Source: Trebonia sp036501515
GTDB lineage: Bacteria > Actinomycetota > Actinomycetes > Streptosporangiales > Streptosporangiaceae
DNA: 64,000 nt
Reading direction: 5' to 3'
Assembly (NCBI GenBank): GCA_036501515.1
Contig: DASYAD010000257.1
Location: 1 to 64,000 of the forward strand
Below, piece by piece: positions 33,500-42,462 of this stretch. Numbering within the stretch: position 1 is the first letter of the stretch; each line of letters opens with the position of its first letter. The notes under the pieces were generated by a model. That model did no database searches. It was not told the DNA's origin and saw nothing but the letters and a program-made list of their open reading frames with translations. Position numbers and translations under genes: made by a program.

Positions 33500-34789
33500 C
33501 TAATGCGGGGCGGGCACCGCCGCCTGGACGACGGCGCCCGCGTCAAGCAGCGCGCTGACCTCCGCCCCGCCGAAGCCCCAGTCGCGCAAGATCTCCGTGG
33601 TCTGCTCGCCCGGCGCGGACGGCAGGGCCGGCTGCCCGGCCGGGGTCCGGCTGAACCGGGGCGCGGGGGAAGGCTGCACGACGCCGTCCACCGTGCTGAA
33701 CGTCCCGTGCGCCACGTTGTGCGGGTGCGCCGGGGCCTCGGCCATCGTCAGCACCGGCGCGAAGCAGGTGTTGGTCCCCTCGAGCAGCGCGCACCACTCG
33801 GCGAAGGGCCGGCTCTTGAACACCGCCGCGAGCAGGTCCTTGCCGTCCGGCCAGGTCGCGGGCTCGGACTGGCCGCGCAGCAGCTCCGCCTTCCGCTCGC
33901 CGAGCCCGATCCTGTCGAGCAGTTCCGCGTAGAACTGGGGCTCGCCGCAGCCGATCGTCACGTACCGTCCGTCGGACGTCTCGTAGACGTTGTAGAACGG
34001 GGCGCCCAGGTCGAGCACGTTGGTGCCTGGCACGTCGGACCACAGGCCCTCGGCCCGCATGCCGTGGAACAGCGTGGTCAGCAGCGCCACCCCGTCGATC
34101 ATGGACGCGTCCACGACCTGCCCGCGGCCGGACAGCGACCGCTCGACCAGGGCGCTGAGGATGCCGGTGACGATCAGCATGCCGCCGCCGCCGTAGTCGC
34201 CGAGCAGGTTGAGCGGCGGCGCGGGCGGCTGCCCGTCCCTGCGCAGCGGGTCGAGCGCGCCGGCGAGCGCGACGTAGTTGATGTCGTGGCCTGGGGTGCT
34301 GGCGTACGTTCCCTCGCGCCCCCAGCCGCTGATCCGCGCGTAGACCAGCCGCGGGTTGCGGTCGTGGCAGGCGTCGGGCCCGAGGCCGAGGCGCTCGGCG
34401 ACGCCGGGGCGGAAGCCTTCAAGCAGCACGTCGGCCTGGTCGACGAGGCGGAGCATCGCCGCCGTCCCTTCGGGGTGCTTGAGGTCGACGGCGAGCGACC
34501 GGCGCCCGCGGGCCACCAGGTCGAGGCGGCGGCGCCCGGCGATCATCCGCTGCATCGCGTTCTCGCCGTCATCGCCAGACGCCCCGCCGCCAGCCGCCCC
34601 GCTGCCAGACACGACGCCGCCGGGCGCAGCGCCGCCAGGCGTCGCACCGCCAGGCACGCCGGGCACGTCGCCCGCCCGCGCGACCCTGATCACGTCAGCG
34701 CCCAGGTCAGCCAGCATCATCGCGGCGAACGGCCCCGGCCCCCGGCCCTGCAGCTCGACTACCCGTACCCCGGTCAGCGGTCCGGCCAT
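33500..34789 (-). CDS. CaiB/BaiF family protein, alpha-methylacyl-CoA racemase-like
   Basis: A 429-residue class III CoA-transferase-fold protein. GHDINYVALAGALD and LLGDYGGGGMLIVTGILSAL match the His and Asp positions of the alpha-methylacyl-CoA racemase branch. These enzymes epimerise the 2-methyl group of branched acyl-CoAs before beta-oxidation, as in steroid side chains and pristanate. An unusual Gly/Ala/Pro/Ser-rich insertion of about 30 residues (around 42-73, rich in PGG and SGSG) interrupts the nucleotide-binding N-terminus; related proteins lack it. It starts at the ATG at 34789, divergent from the fused CoA-transferase gene, with a shared operator region. Confidence 0.9.
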   Translation of the reverse strand: MAGPLTGVRVVELQGRGPGPFAAMMLADLGADVIRVARAGDVPGVPGGATPGGAAPGGVVSGSGAAGGGASGDDGENAMQRMIAGRRRLDLVARGRRSLAVDLKHPEGTAAMLRLVDQADVLLEGFRPGVAERLGLGPDACHDRNPRLVYARISGWGREGTYASTPGHDINYVALAGALDPLRRDGQPPAPPLNLLGDYGGGGMLIVTGILSALVERSLSGRGQVVDASMIDGVALLTTLFHGMRAEGLWSDVPGTNVLDLGAPFYNVYETSDGRYVTIGCGEPQFYAELLDRIGLGERKAELLRGQSEPATWPDGKDLLAAVFKSRPFAEWCALLEGTNTCFAPVLTMAEAPAHPHNVAHGTFSTVDGVVQPSPAPRFSRTPAGQPALPSAPGEQTTEILRDWGFGGAEVSALLDAGAVVQAAVPAPH

Positions 34790-34822
34790 GTGCTTCCCCC
34801 CTCGTCGTGATCGCGCTTGAAA

Positions 34823-34836
34823 AGGAAGCGCTCACT
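34823..34836 (-). promoter_or_regulatory. Local regulon operator, site 4
   Basis: Minus-strand AGTGAGCGCTTCCT. It lies in a 93-bp divergent gap that also has CTCACTT (34831-34837) inverted as AAGTGAG (34857-34863) around CCAC and GTGG, so two overlapping binding units are possible. Confidence 0.6.
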
Positions 34837-34882
34837 TATATTGCCACTTTCGTGGGAAGTGAGTCTTTGCTATTTTCAAGCC

Positions 34883-37477
34883 ATGCCCGGTGATCAGGTT
34901 ATGAGCTCGGCGGCAGGCAGCGCGGAACCGTCGGCGGACGGGCAGCCGTGCGCCGGCCTGACGGTGGCCGAACTCGCGGTCGGCGCCAGCGACCTGGGCC
35001 TCGGACTGGCGGGCGGGCTGCCGGGCCGTATCCTGGCCGACCTGGGCGCGACGGTCATCCGCGTTGTCGGCCGGCAGTCGCCGCCGATCGACGCGGACGT
35101 GCCGTGGGGCCGTGCCTGGCACCGGGACAAGAAGGTGGCCGCCACCGATGACAGTGACGAGGCATTCGCCGTGGCGCGCGAGGCCGACGTGGTGCTCGCC
35201 TACGGGCCCGAGGAACTCGTCGAGGCGCGCGGCCTCGGCTACCGCGATGTCAGCGCGGTGAACCCGGCCGTGGTGTACGCCCGCTGCCGTCCGAGCCGGG
35301 CCGGCTGGGGCACCGCGCCTGACTTCGGCTTGCTGGTTGAGGCGCGGTCCGGATTCTGCACCCAGCTGGCGGGACACCGGGCGGGACCGATCTTCGTGGA
35401 CGTGCGGGCGCCGGGGATGGGCACCGCCGCGCTGCTGACCACATCCGTGCTCGGGCTGCTCTACCGCCGCGCCGTCACCGGTCGCGGCGGCTGGGCGGAG
35501 ACCTCGCTGTACGACGGGATGCTGGCCACCCTCGGCTGCATGATCGGCCGGTCGGAGCGGGCCGCGCCGCACATCGAGGGGTACTGGGAGAAGGGCTCGA
35601 CGTTCCCGAACTTCCTCTACCGCTGCGCGGACGGGGAACTGCTCCAGGTGTGGTTCGGCGGCAAGGGCATGTACGCGAAGCTGATCGCGGTGCTTGGCGA
35701 CGAGCCGAGCAGCGAGGGCTACTACAGCGACCAGACCACCGGCAAGCTCGGCGAGCGGGCCCGGCGCTGGGGCTCGTTCTTCTCGACCAGGACCCGGGCG
35801 GAGTGGATCAGGCTGCTGCGGCAGGCGGGGGTCGCCTGCGAGCCCGTGCTCGGCCCGGGTGAGATCCTGGCCGACCCGCACCTGGCGGAAACCGGCCTCG
35901 CCCTGCGCGCCGCCGACGGATCGCACGACGATGTCGTCGTCGGCTCGCCGATTTCGGTGCTCCCCATCCAGGCATCATCCCGAACGGGTGCGGCTGACAC
36001 CGTCCCGCCAGCCGCCCCGCCCCGGCCGGGCGGGCCGGCGGAGTCCGGTGCCCCGGCTCGGCCGCTGGTGCCCGCAGCCGCGCGCCGCTCGTCGCCGGGA
36101 GATCGCGGCGGCGGCCGCGCGGAGCAAGCTCTCGTTCGGGATAACGGCGGGTTGCTCTCCGGGCTGCGGGTGGTGGACTTCTCCGCGTTCGTGGCCGGGC
36201 CGCTGGCGGCCGAGGTCCTCGCCGACCTCGGCGCCGACGTGATCAAGGTGGAGCCGCCCGCCGGCGAGGCGATGCGGGCGGCCGCCTACGCGGTGGCCGC
36301 CTGCCAGCGGGGCAAGCGCAGCCTGGCCCTCGACATCAGCGCCCCCGAGGCCAGGCCTGCCGTCGAACGGCTGCTCAGCCAGGCCGACGTGGTGCTGCAC
36401 AACTTCCGGGTCGGGGTGGCGGAACGGCTCGGGATCGACGCGGCGACCGTCGCCCGGCTGAACCCGCGGGCGGTGTACTGCCACGCCAGCGCGTTCGGCA
36501 GCACCGGGCGGCGGGCGAAGTTCCCTGGCAACGACGCGCTCATGGAGGCGGTCACCGGCACCGAGCGGGCGATCGGCGGGGCGGGCAACGACCCGATCGC
36601 GGCGACATGGATACCGATCGACATCACCGGCGGCTGGCTGGCCGCGGCGGGCATGCTGGCGGGCCTGTACGCCCGGGGGAGCGGCGACGACGGCCAGCGG
36701 GTGGAGACGAGCCTGCTCGGTGCGGGGATCTTGCTGCACAGCGGGGTGTTCCTGCGCGACGGCGCGCTGGTGCCCGGTCCTGTGCTCGACGGCGGGCAGA
36801 CCGGCTACGGCCCGGGCTACCGGATTTACCGGGGGAGCGACGACGCCTGGTTCGCGCTCGTGGTGCCCACGCCTGAGGACTGGCGGCGGTTGGCCGTCAC
36901 GCTGCGGGACGCGCCGCCGCCGGAGACGGGCGCGCCGGTGCCTGCGGCCAGCGCGTCGCTGCCGGAGACCTATGCGCCGCTGCGCGGCGGGGCCGCCGAT
37001 ACCGAGGCGGTCGAAGCCGAGACGGTGCTCGAGGCGGCGTTCGCGCAAGCGCCGGCGGCCGCGTGGGCGGCCAGGCTGCAGGCGGCCGGGCTGCTGGCCG
37101 AGCTTGTCAGGCCGCTGGACCGGGACGCGTTCCGCCGCGGCATCCTCGATGACCAGGTCAACCGCCAGCTGAACCGGGTGGTGACCTTCCCGACCGACGA
37201 GTGGGGCAAGTTCGAGCAGATCGGTCCGCTGCTGCGGTGCGGCCCGGCTGCCGGGACCGGCCCGCGGCTGATGCTGCCGGGCATCGGCGAGCACACCGAA
37301 GAGGTGCTGCGCGAGCTGGGGCTGTCCGCCGCTGCGATCGCGGCGCTGCTGGAGGCCAAGCTGGCCGTGCAGCTTGGCGGGTTACCCGGCCGCTCACCCG
37401 GCCCGCTTATCCGGCCGGCCCGGCTCGCCTGCCCGGGCCGCTTACTCAGCCAACTGCCCAGAAGGGGTGTCGCATGA
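34883..37477 (+). CDS. Fused tandem CaiB/BaiF CoA-transferase (two full domains)
   Basis: An 864-residue protein with two class III CoA-transferase domains in one chain. Domain 1 (about 25-370) contains GGWAETSLYDGMLATLG and a catalytic-type Asp in FVDVRAPGMGTAALL. A Pro/Ala/Ser linker covers about 375-425. Domain 2 (about 430-840) contains LLSGLRVVDFSAFVAGPLAAEVLADLGADVIKVEPP and an Asp in WIPIDITGGWLAAAG. Family III enzymes normally work as interlocked homodimers, so a fusion may form its own pseudo-dimer with two different active sites. The ATG at 34883 follows TATTTT (34871-34876) by six bases and has no ribosome site, suggesting a leaderless mRNA. It overlaps the alcohol dehydrogenase (ATGA). 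A sister gene starts at 62144. Confidence 0.9.
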   Translation: MPGDQVMSSAAGSAEPSADGQPCAGLTVAELAVGASDLGLGLAGGLPGRILADLGATVIRVVGRQSPPIDADVPWGRAWHRDKKVAATDDSDEAFAVAREADVVLAYGPEELVEARGLGYRDVSAVNPAVVYARCRPSRAGWGTAPDFGLLVEARSGFCTQLAGHRAGPIFVDVRAPGMGTAALLTTSVLGLLYRRAVTGRGGWAETSLYDGMLATLGCMIGRSERAAPHIEGYWEKGSTFPNFLYRCADGELLQVWFGGKGMYAKLIAVLGDEPSSEGYYSDQTTGKLGERARRWGSFFSTRTRAEWIRLLRQAGVACEPVLGPGEILADPHLAETGLALRAADGSHDDVVVGSPISVLPIQASSRTGAADTVPPAAPPRPGGPAESGAPARPLVPAAARRSSPGDRGGGRAEQALVRDNGGLLSGLRVVDFSAFVAGPLAAEVLADLGADVIKVEPPAGEAMRAAAYAVAACQRGKRSLALDISAPEARPAVERLLSQADVVLHNFRVGVAERLGIDAATVARLNPRAVYCHASAFGSTGRRAKFPGNDALMEAVTGTERAIGGAGNDPIAATWIPIDITGGWLAAAGMLAGLYARGSGDDGQRVETSLLGAGILLHSGVFLRDGALVPGPVLDGGQTGYGPGYRIYRGSDDAWFALVVPTPEDWRRLAVTLRDAPPPETGAPVPAASASLPETYAPLRGGAADTEAVEAETVLEAAFAQAPAAAWAARLQAAGLLAELVRPLDRDAFRRGILDDQVNRQLNRVVTFPTDEWGKFEQIGPLLRCGPAAGTGPRLMLPGIGEHTEEVLRELGLSAAAIAALLEAKLAVQLGGLPGRSPGPLIRPARLACPGRLLSQLPRRGVA

Positions 37478-38547
37478 AGGTAGCCGTCGCCTACGAGGCG
37501 GGCCAGCCGCTGGTGATCGAAGACCTGCCGGTCCCGGACATCGGCCCGCGCGACGTGCTCGTGCGGATCAGCGCGAGCGGCATCTGTCACACCGACCTGC
37601 ACGTGATCGAGGGCAAGTCGGCGCTTCCGCTGCCGATCGTGCCGGGCCATGAGGCGTGCGGCATCGTCGAGGAGACCGGCCGTGAGGTGCGGCGGGTGAA
37701 GCCAGGGGACCGGGTGCTGGCGTCGGTCGCGCCCGCCTGCGGCGAGTGCTGGTGGTGCGTCAACGGCATGTCCAACCATTGCGAGCTCAACGCGTCCAAG
37801 GCCGCGCCGCGCCTTCACCTGCCTGATGGCCGGATGGCCGGCGCGGTGTGCGGCTGCGGCACCTTCGCCGAGGCCATGGTCGTGCGCGAGGCGTCGCTCG
37901 TTCCTGTCAGCACCAGCCTGGGCGACGAGGAACTGGCCCTGCTCGGCTGCGGCGTGACCACCGGCCTGGCGGCGGTGCTCAACACGGCCCAGGTGCGGCC
38001 CGGGTCCAGCGTCGCCGTGATCGGCTGCGGCGGCGTCGGGCAGTCGGTCATCCAGGGGGCCCGCATCGCCGGCGCCGCGGTGATCATCGCCATCGACCCG
38101 GTGCGCGACCGGCGCGAGGGCAGCCTCGGCGTGGGCGCGACGCACGCGGTCGACCCGGCCGACGGCAACCCCGTCGAGCAGGTACGCGCGCTGACCCACG
38201 GCCGCGGGGCCGACTACTCCTTCGAGGTCGTCGGCCGCCCCGGACTCATGGTCCAGGCGTTCGAGATGGCCCGTACGGCCGGCACCGTGACGCTGCTCGG
38301 CATGCCGGCGGTGGGCGACACGCTGACGCTGCCTGCCGTCCAGGCGGTGTTCTCAGGCAAGCGCCTGTGCGGGGCGTCAACGGGCGGGGCGCAGATACTG
38401 CGCGACTTCCCGCGCTTTATCGGGCTGGCCGAGGCCGGGCGACTCGACCTGACCTCCATGGTGTCGCAGCGGATCACGCTCGACGAGATCAACAAGGGCA
38501 TTGACCTCGTGCACCGCGCCGCGGGGGTCCGCACCGTCATTGTGTGA
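37474..38547 (+). CDS. Zinc-dependent alcohol dehydrogenase (MDR family)
   Basis: A 357-residue zinc ADH. Catalytic-zinc ligands are Cys38 (SGICHTD) and His59 (GHEACG), and the structural-zinc cysteines are at 89, 92, 95 and 103 (CGECWWC then HC). The NAD loop is IGCGGVGQSVI. The ATG overlaps the stop of the fused CoA-transferase, with AGAAGGGG upstream. It probably oxidises an alcohol to an aldehyde or ketone for the ALDHs nearby. It converges on the ferredoxin gene with an 11-bp overlap. Confidence 0.94.
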   Translation: MKVAVAYEAGQPLVIEDLPVPDIGPRDVLVRISASGICHTDLHVIEGKSALPLPIVPGHEACGIVEETGREVRRVKPGDRVLASVAPACGECWWCVNGMSNHCELNASKAAPRLHLPDGRMAGAVCGCGTFAEAMVVREASLVPVSTSLGDEELALLGCGVTTGLAAVLNTAQVRPGSSVAVIGCGGVGQSVIQGARIAGAAVIIAIDPVRDRREGSLGVGATHAVDPADGNPVEQVRALTHGRGADYSFEVVGRPGLMVQAFEMARTAGTVTLLGMPAVGDTLTLPAVQAVFSGKRLCGASTGGAQILRDFPRFIGLAEAGRLDLTSMVSQRITLDEINKGIDLVHRAAGVRTVIV

Positions 38548-38728
38548 CGGTGATGGCCCGCTCGGGACAGTTCGCGGCCGCCTTCTCCACCTGGGCCTCG
38601 AACTCGGCCGGAACCGCGGGCAGCAGGACCTCGGCGTTCCCCTCGTCGTTGAGCGAGAACACTTCCGGGCAGATGTCCCAGCAGCGAGCGTGACCCTGGC
38701 AACGGTCGGGATCCACGGTGACGTTCAT
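38537..38728 (-). CDS. P450-type ferredoxin (CX2HX2C...CP)
   Basis: A 63-residue single-cluster ferredoxin. Cys10-x2-His13-x2-Cys16 followed by Cys20 and NCP (Cys54) matches the small actinobacterial ferredoxins encoded beside P450s, whose variable position (here His) tunes the cluster. It would carry one electron at a time from a reductase to a P450, and two P450 genes are in the window. It starts at the ATG at 38728; operator site 5 lies 56 bp upstream, so it is probably expressed with the regulon. Confidence 0.9.
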   Translation of the reverse strand: MNVTVDPDRCQGHARCWDICPEVFSLNDEGNAEVLLPAVPAEFEAQVEKAAANCPERAITVTQ

Positions 38729-38783
38729 AAGTCCTCATCCCTCCAGCGAACGGGCAGCCCCGGTTACCCGCCAACTCTAGCAA

Positions 38784-38797
38784 AGTGAGTGCATACT
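38784..38797 (+). promoter_or_regulatory. Local regulon operator, site 5
   Basis: AGTGAGTGCATACT in the 126-bp gap between the TetR gene's stop and the ferredoxin start, positioned to control the ferredoxin. Confidence 0.6.
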
Positions 38798-38854
38798 TCT
38801 CTGCTGCGGGCCGGGTGGAACTTACCCGGGCCGGCTCCGCCTGGCGCGGCCGGG

Positions 38855-39535
38855 TCAGCGCACCCGGCTGGCCGGCTGGATGGCCGGGAAGAAGCCCTTG
38901 ACAGTGCCCTCGCTGATCAGGGTGACCGCGCGGGTGCGGTTGAACTTCTTGCCGTGGTGGCTTTCCAGCGCCAGGATCAGCGCCATGCCCATCACCGCGC
39001 GGGCTGATATATCGGGCGACTCGAACGGGAAGCCGTAGCGGTCCTCGACCTTGCGCCACGCCTCGGCCAGCTGGTCCATCGCGACCGCGAAGTTCTCCCT
39101 GTAGAACTTCCTGGCCACCTTGGGGTCGCCGAACAGCACCAGGCCGAGCAGCGGCAGTATCTGCTCAAGGGTCGAGACCAGCCGCCGGTACAGGCCGGCC
39201 ATCGTCTCGAACTGGCGCTCAGGGGTCAGCGGCTCGTCCCGGTCCACGCCCTCGGTCGCGGCGACCAGATCGTCCACCGCCCGCTTGAGCGGCTCGACCA
39301 CCGCCTCGAAGAACAGCTGGTCCTTGCTTTCGAAGTGGCGGTAGATCACGCCCTCGCTGATCCCGCTGTGCTCGGCGATCACCTTGATCGTCGTGCCGTT
39401 CATGTCGCCCGTCTCGGTGAACGCGCGCCGGGCGGCGTCCAGGATGGAGCTCTTCCTGGCCTCAGCGGTCAGGCGGCGCCGCTTGGGCGGCGCGTCGACG
39501 GCGGGTGCCGCCGGCTTGGTGGTCGTCTTGGGCAT
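38855..39535 (-). CDS. TetR family transcriptional regulator
   Basis: A 226-residue TetR repressor. After a Lys/Pro/Ala-rich N-terminal tail, the helix-turn-helix spans about residues 25-72 (KSSILDAARRAFTETGDMNGTTIKVIAEHSGISEGVIYRHFESKDQL). The rest is a ligand-binding helical domain with LYRRLVSTLEQILPLLGLVLFGD. An operator-like palindrome (site 6) lies 30-43 bp upstream of its ATG, suggesting autoregulation. The same palindrome recurs in about 13 other promoter regions, so this is the best candidate for the regulator of the district, perhaps sensing an acyl-CoA intermediate. It is the only TetR gene in the window. Confidence 0.93.
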   Translation of the reverse strand: MPKTTTKPAAPAVDAPPKRRRLTAEARKSSILDAARRAFTETGDMNGTTIKVIAEHSGISEGVIYRHFESKDQLFFEAVVEPLKRAVDDLVAATEGVDRDEPLTPERQFETMAGLYRRLVSTLEQILPLLGLVLFGDPKVARKFYRENFAVAMDQLAEAWRKVEDRYGFPFESPDISARAVMGMALILALESHHGKKFNRTRAVTLISEGTVKGFFPAIQPASRVR

Positions 39536-39564
39536 CGGTCCTCGCTACCGGACATTGCGCGCTG

Positions 39565-39578
39565 AGTGCGCGCATACT
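39565..39578 (+). promoter_or_regulatory. Local regulon operator, site 6 (TetR autoregulation)
   Basis: AGTGCGCGCATACT, upstream of the TetR start on the other side from its coding region; the AGT...ACT ends are conserved. Confidence 0.6.
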
Positions 39579-39675
39579 TTCATGGTAGTGGCCGAGGATC
39601 ATCCCGGCCGTCGCAATTCGGTCCAGGGCTTGGCATGTCGCGCCCGCGCCCGCGAGCCGGTGCTAGTGCCGCGTG

Positions 39676-40845
39676 CTAGCCAGCCGTCTGGCGCTCGGCG
39701 GCCGCCCGCAGCGCCGCGGCGAAACCCCGGTGCAGGTGCTGCGGGGCCGGCTCGTTGCGGCCGAGGATCACGGTGCCGAGCAGTCCGCCCCGGACGCCGG
39801 GCTCGGTCCGGCCTGCCACCCAGAAGTCTTCGCCGTCGACCACGGTCCCGCAGATCCAGGGCGCCATCTCCGCCATCGTCGCCCGCTCGTCCTCGCTCAG
39901 GCCCGGGCGCAAGTAAGAGGTGTGCACGACCTCGGAGCGGCCGGGGGCGACCGGGAGGATCTGCCACAGGTCGGCATGCCTGCTGTCGAAGGTCAGGCTC
40001 GTGTTCGGGAACAGCGCGTACTGCAGGCTGATGTGCTGCGACACGTCGCCCCACTCCGCCTCCGGGCGCTCGCGGAGCTCGGCGATCGTCCGTACGGCCG
40101 AGCAGTTGCGCAGGTGCGGCCCGAACGCGTCGAAGGTCAGCACGCCGCCGTGCGCGTACTTTGCCAGCGTGGTGCGGTGCAGGTAGTTGAAGTGGTAGTT
40201 CTCCCTGAAGGTGTCGAGGGTGACCTTCCAGTTGGCGCTGACCGGGTGCACGTGCGGCTCGCTTTGCGGCTCCCAGTCCGCGAAGTCGAGCAGCGACAGC
40301 TCGTCCGCCAGTTCCAGGCCCAGGTACTCCTCGATGTCCACCGCGGGGCCCGGGCGCAACCGCCCGACGATGAGCCCGCGGCCCTCGGCGACCGGCAGTT
40401 CCACCAGGCCCTTCTCATCCCGGCACATGCCGTCGAACGCGTAGCCGGACGGCACCGCCGCCAGGCGGCCGCCGAGGTCGTAGGTCCAGGCATGGAAGGG
40501 GCAGGTGAAGTTCTTCGCCCGCCCGGCGCCGTCCGCGACCCGCACGCCCCGGTGCCGGCAGATGTTGGCGAGCGCGTGCACCTGCCCGGCGTCGTCCCTG
40601 GTGAGCAGGACCGGCGTGCCGCACAGGTCGACGGTGCGGAAGGTTCCGGGTCCGGGCAGCCCGCCGGACAGGCAGAAGACCAGCGGCTGGTCGCGGAACA
40701 GGGCCTCGACTTCCGCCGCGTGATGTTCCGGCGAGTAGATGTCCGTCCCGAGCTCGAGCACCGCGGGGGCGAGGTCGGTCGTGCGCTGCTCGATATGGCC
40801 GAGCAGCCGACGGGCGAGGCTCCGCTCGAGGGCTTCCTTGTCCAT
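39676..40845 (-). CDS. Rieske non-heme iron oxygenase, large subunit
   Basis: A 389-residue ring-hydroxylating-oxygenase-type alpha subunit. The Rieske centre is Cys96/His98 (CRHRG) and Cys115/His118 (CPFHAWTYD). The mononuclear iron site contains His218 and His223 in ENYHFNYLH. I chose the ATG at 40845 (MDKEALE) after GGAGA rather than a start 28 codons upstream. The C-terminal domain is of the SRPBCC type. It hydroxylates or demethylates an aromatic or steroid-like ring with electrons from a ferredoxin; the Rieske ferredoxin at 59220 or the other ferredoxins could be partners. It is divergent from the first substrate-binding-protein gene. Confidence 0.93.
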   Translation of the reverse strand: MDKEALERSLARRLLGHIEQRTTDLAPAVLELGTDIYSPEHHAAEVEALFRDQPLVFCLSGGLPGPGTFRTVDLCGTPVLLTRDDAGQVHALANICRHRGVRVADGAGRAKNFTCPFHAWTYDLGGRLAAVPSGYAFDGMCRDEKGLVELPVAEGRGLIVGRLRPGPAVDIEEYLGLELADELSLLDFADWEPQSEPHVHPVSANWKVTLDTFRENYHFNYLHRTTLAKYAHGGVLTFDAFGPHLRNCSAVRTIAELRERPEAEWGDVSQHISLQYALFPNTSLTFDSRHADLWQILPVAPGRSEVVHTSYLRPGLSEDERATMAEMAPWICGTVVDGEDFWVAGRTEPGVRGGLLGTVILGRNEPAPQHLHRGFAAALRAAAERQTAG

Positions 40846-40916
40846 TGCTGTCTCCTCGCCTACCCGGTGACCTGGATCGCCGGCGACCTGGACCATCCCT
40901 TCGAGCCAGTCTAGAC

Positions 40917-40930
40917 AGTGACCACTCACT
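40917..40930. promoter_or_regulatory. Local regulon operator, site 7
   Basis: AGTGACCACTCACT has perfectly inverted AGTGA and TCACT arms. It lies 72 bp upstream of the Rieske oxygenase start. Confidence 0.65.
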
Positions 40931-40988
40931 CAACAAGGCGCTGATCGGCGGTGTTGCGTTCATGTAACCGAAGGACCATTGCGGGGTG

Positions 40989-41002
40989 AGTGTTTATTTA
41001 CT
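40989..41002 (-). promoter_or_regulatory. Local regulon operator, site 8
   Basis: Minus-strand AGTAAATAAACACT. It sits within a 35-bp block (40976-41010) that is nearly identical to the block upstream of the second substrate-binding protein (site 11). Confidence 0.65.
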
Positions 41003-41098
41003 ACATTGAGCGGGGCCAGTGAGACGCAGGTCACTATCGCAAAGGGTTGGCAAGGTGTCCGTCACGGCGGCGGACACCTGGGGGGAAGGAAGAACTAC

Positions 41099-42364
41099 AT
41101 GGTTCTACGCCTCAAGTCCGCGGCGGTTGCCGCCGCGGTTATCACTGCCTTGGTCTCGGTCGGCGCATGCTCGTCGAGCAGCAGCAGTAGCAGTTCGGCG
41201 GCGGCCAGCGCGGCCACCAGTGCGCCCGCCAGCGGCGGCGGGACCGCGACGGCGGCAGCCGCTTCGGGCACGCCGGTCACCATCGGCGTCATCTGCTCGT
41301 GCTCAGGTCCGTTCGGCACCACGGTCTCCCAGGCCTACACGGTTGTCCAGGACTGGGCGAAGTCGGTGAACGCGGCGGGCGGCCTCAACGGGCACCCGGT
41401 TACGCTGCTTGAGAAAGACAACGGAAGCGTCGCCGGTACCGCCCTGACCGACGCCCAGTCGGTGATCGCCGCGAAGCCGGCCGCGATTATCGACCTGGAC
41501 ATCCTCGACGAGGTGTGGCAGAAGGCGGCCTCCTCGGCGAACATCCCGGTGATCGGCGGCAACTTCAGCGTCGAGGCCTACTACACGGACCCCGACTGGT
41601 ACCCGTCCGGGCAGACCAACGACTCGATCACCTACTCGGTGGCGGCGGTGGCGAAGCAGGCGGGGGCGAAGTCCCTGGCCGACTTCTACTGCGCGGAGAG
41701 CGCGCAGTGCCAGTCGAGCGTGCCGCTGATCAAGGCGGCCGGGCAGTCGGTGGGCGTGCCGGTGGTCTACAGCGCTTCGATCTCGGCCACCGCGCCGAAC
41801 TACACCGCCCAGTGCGTGGCGGCCAAGCAGGCCGGGGTGCAGGCGATCTTCATCGGCGACTCGATCACGGTCATCGACCGGGTGGCGAGCGACTGCGACA
41901 AGCAGGGCTACGACCCCACCTTCGTGACCGAGGGAACCGGGTTCCAGGACCTGGCGCTGACCGTGCCGGGCCTCAAGGATCACCTGTGGTCGTCCTACCC
42001 GATCCTGCCCTACTACTCCACGGCCTCCTCGATCACGGCGATGAACGCGGTCCTGGACAAGTACTCGCCGGGCCTGCGCAGCAACAAGAACATCTGGAGT
42101 GAGTTCGCGGTCCAGGGCTGGACGGCGGGCCTGCTGCTGGCCCAGGGGGTCAAGAACTCCGGGGTCACCGCCTCCCAGGCGATCACGCCGGCGACCGTTA
42201 CCGCGGGCCTCGACAAGGTTTCCAACGACACGCTGGGCGGGATCTCGCCGGCGCTGACCTTCTCCGCGGGCAAGCCGCACCCGGTTGACTGCTGGTTCAC
42301 CGGGCGGGTGCAGAACGGCGTGGCCAGCCAGGTCGGCGGCCTGACCTGCCAGAAGAGCAGCTAG
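41099..42364 (+). CDS. Branched-chain-type ABC substrate-binding lipoprotein (copy 1)
   Basis: A 421-residue periplasmic-binding (LivJ-like, Peripla_BP_6) lipoprotein. The signal ends in VSVGAC (lipidated Cys24), followed by a Ser/Ala linker to about residue 60. The mature domain begins TPVTIGVICSCSGPFG and has KSVNAAGGLNGHPVTLLEKDN, typical of amino-acid and aromatic-acid binding proteins. GGAAGGAAG precedes the ATG. It is a close paralogue of the gene at 48257, with long identical stretches (FYCAESAQCQSSVPLIKAAG). No permease or ATPase gene is adjacent. It is followed by a perfect hairpin. It probably captures the substrate of this catabolic district, by inference. Confidence 0.92.
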   Translation: MVLRLKSAAVAAAVITALVSVGACSSSSSSSSSAAASAATSAPASGGGTATAAAASGTPVTIGVICSCSGPFGTTVSQAYTVVQDWAKSVNAAGGLNGHPVTLLEKDNGSVAGTALTDAQSVIAAKPAAIIDLDILDEVWQKAASSANIPVIGGNFSVEAYYTDPDWYPSGQTNDSITYSVAAVAKQAGAKSLADFYCAESAQCQSSVPLIKAAGQSVGVPVVYSASISATAPNYTAQCVAAKQAGVQAIFIGDSITVIDRVASDCDKQGYDPTFVTEGTGFQDLALTVPGLKDHLWSSYPILPYYSTASSITAMNAVLDKYSPGLRSNKNIWSEFAVQGWTAGLLLAQGVKNSGVTASQAITPATVTAGLDKVSNDTLGGISPALTFSAGKPHPVDCWFTGRVQNGVASQVGGLTCQKSS

Positions 42365-42371
42365 CCAGACT

Positions 42372-42407
42372 CCGGGGTGGTGCGCTTACGGCCGCGCACC
42401 ACCCCGG
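42372..42407. terminator. Perfect hairpin terminator between convergent genes
   Basis: CCGGGGTGGTGCGC (42372-42385) pairs perfectly with GCGCACCACCCCGG (42394-42407) around an 8-nt loop, eight bases after the substrate-binding-protein stop. It probably serves both this gene and the convergent P450. Confidence 0.8.
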
Positions 42408-42462
42408 TCAGCGACCCGGCTCCGCTGAGCGCGCCCAGCTCGCGCTCGGGCACAGCTGCCTC

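Noticed and set aside
37201..37473. Longer N-terminus for the zinc alcohol dehydrogenase
   Set aside because: It lies within the fused CoA-transferase in another frame; the ATGA overlap and AGAAGGGG fix the start at 37474.
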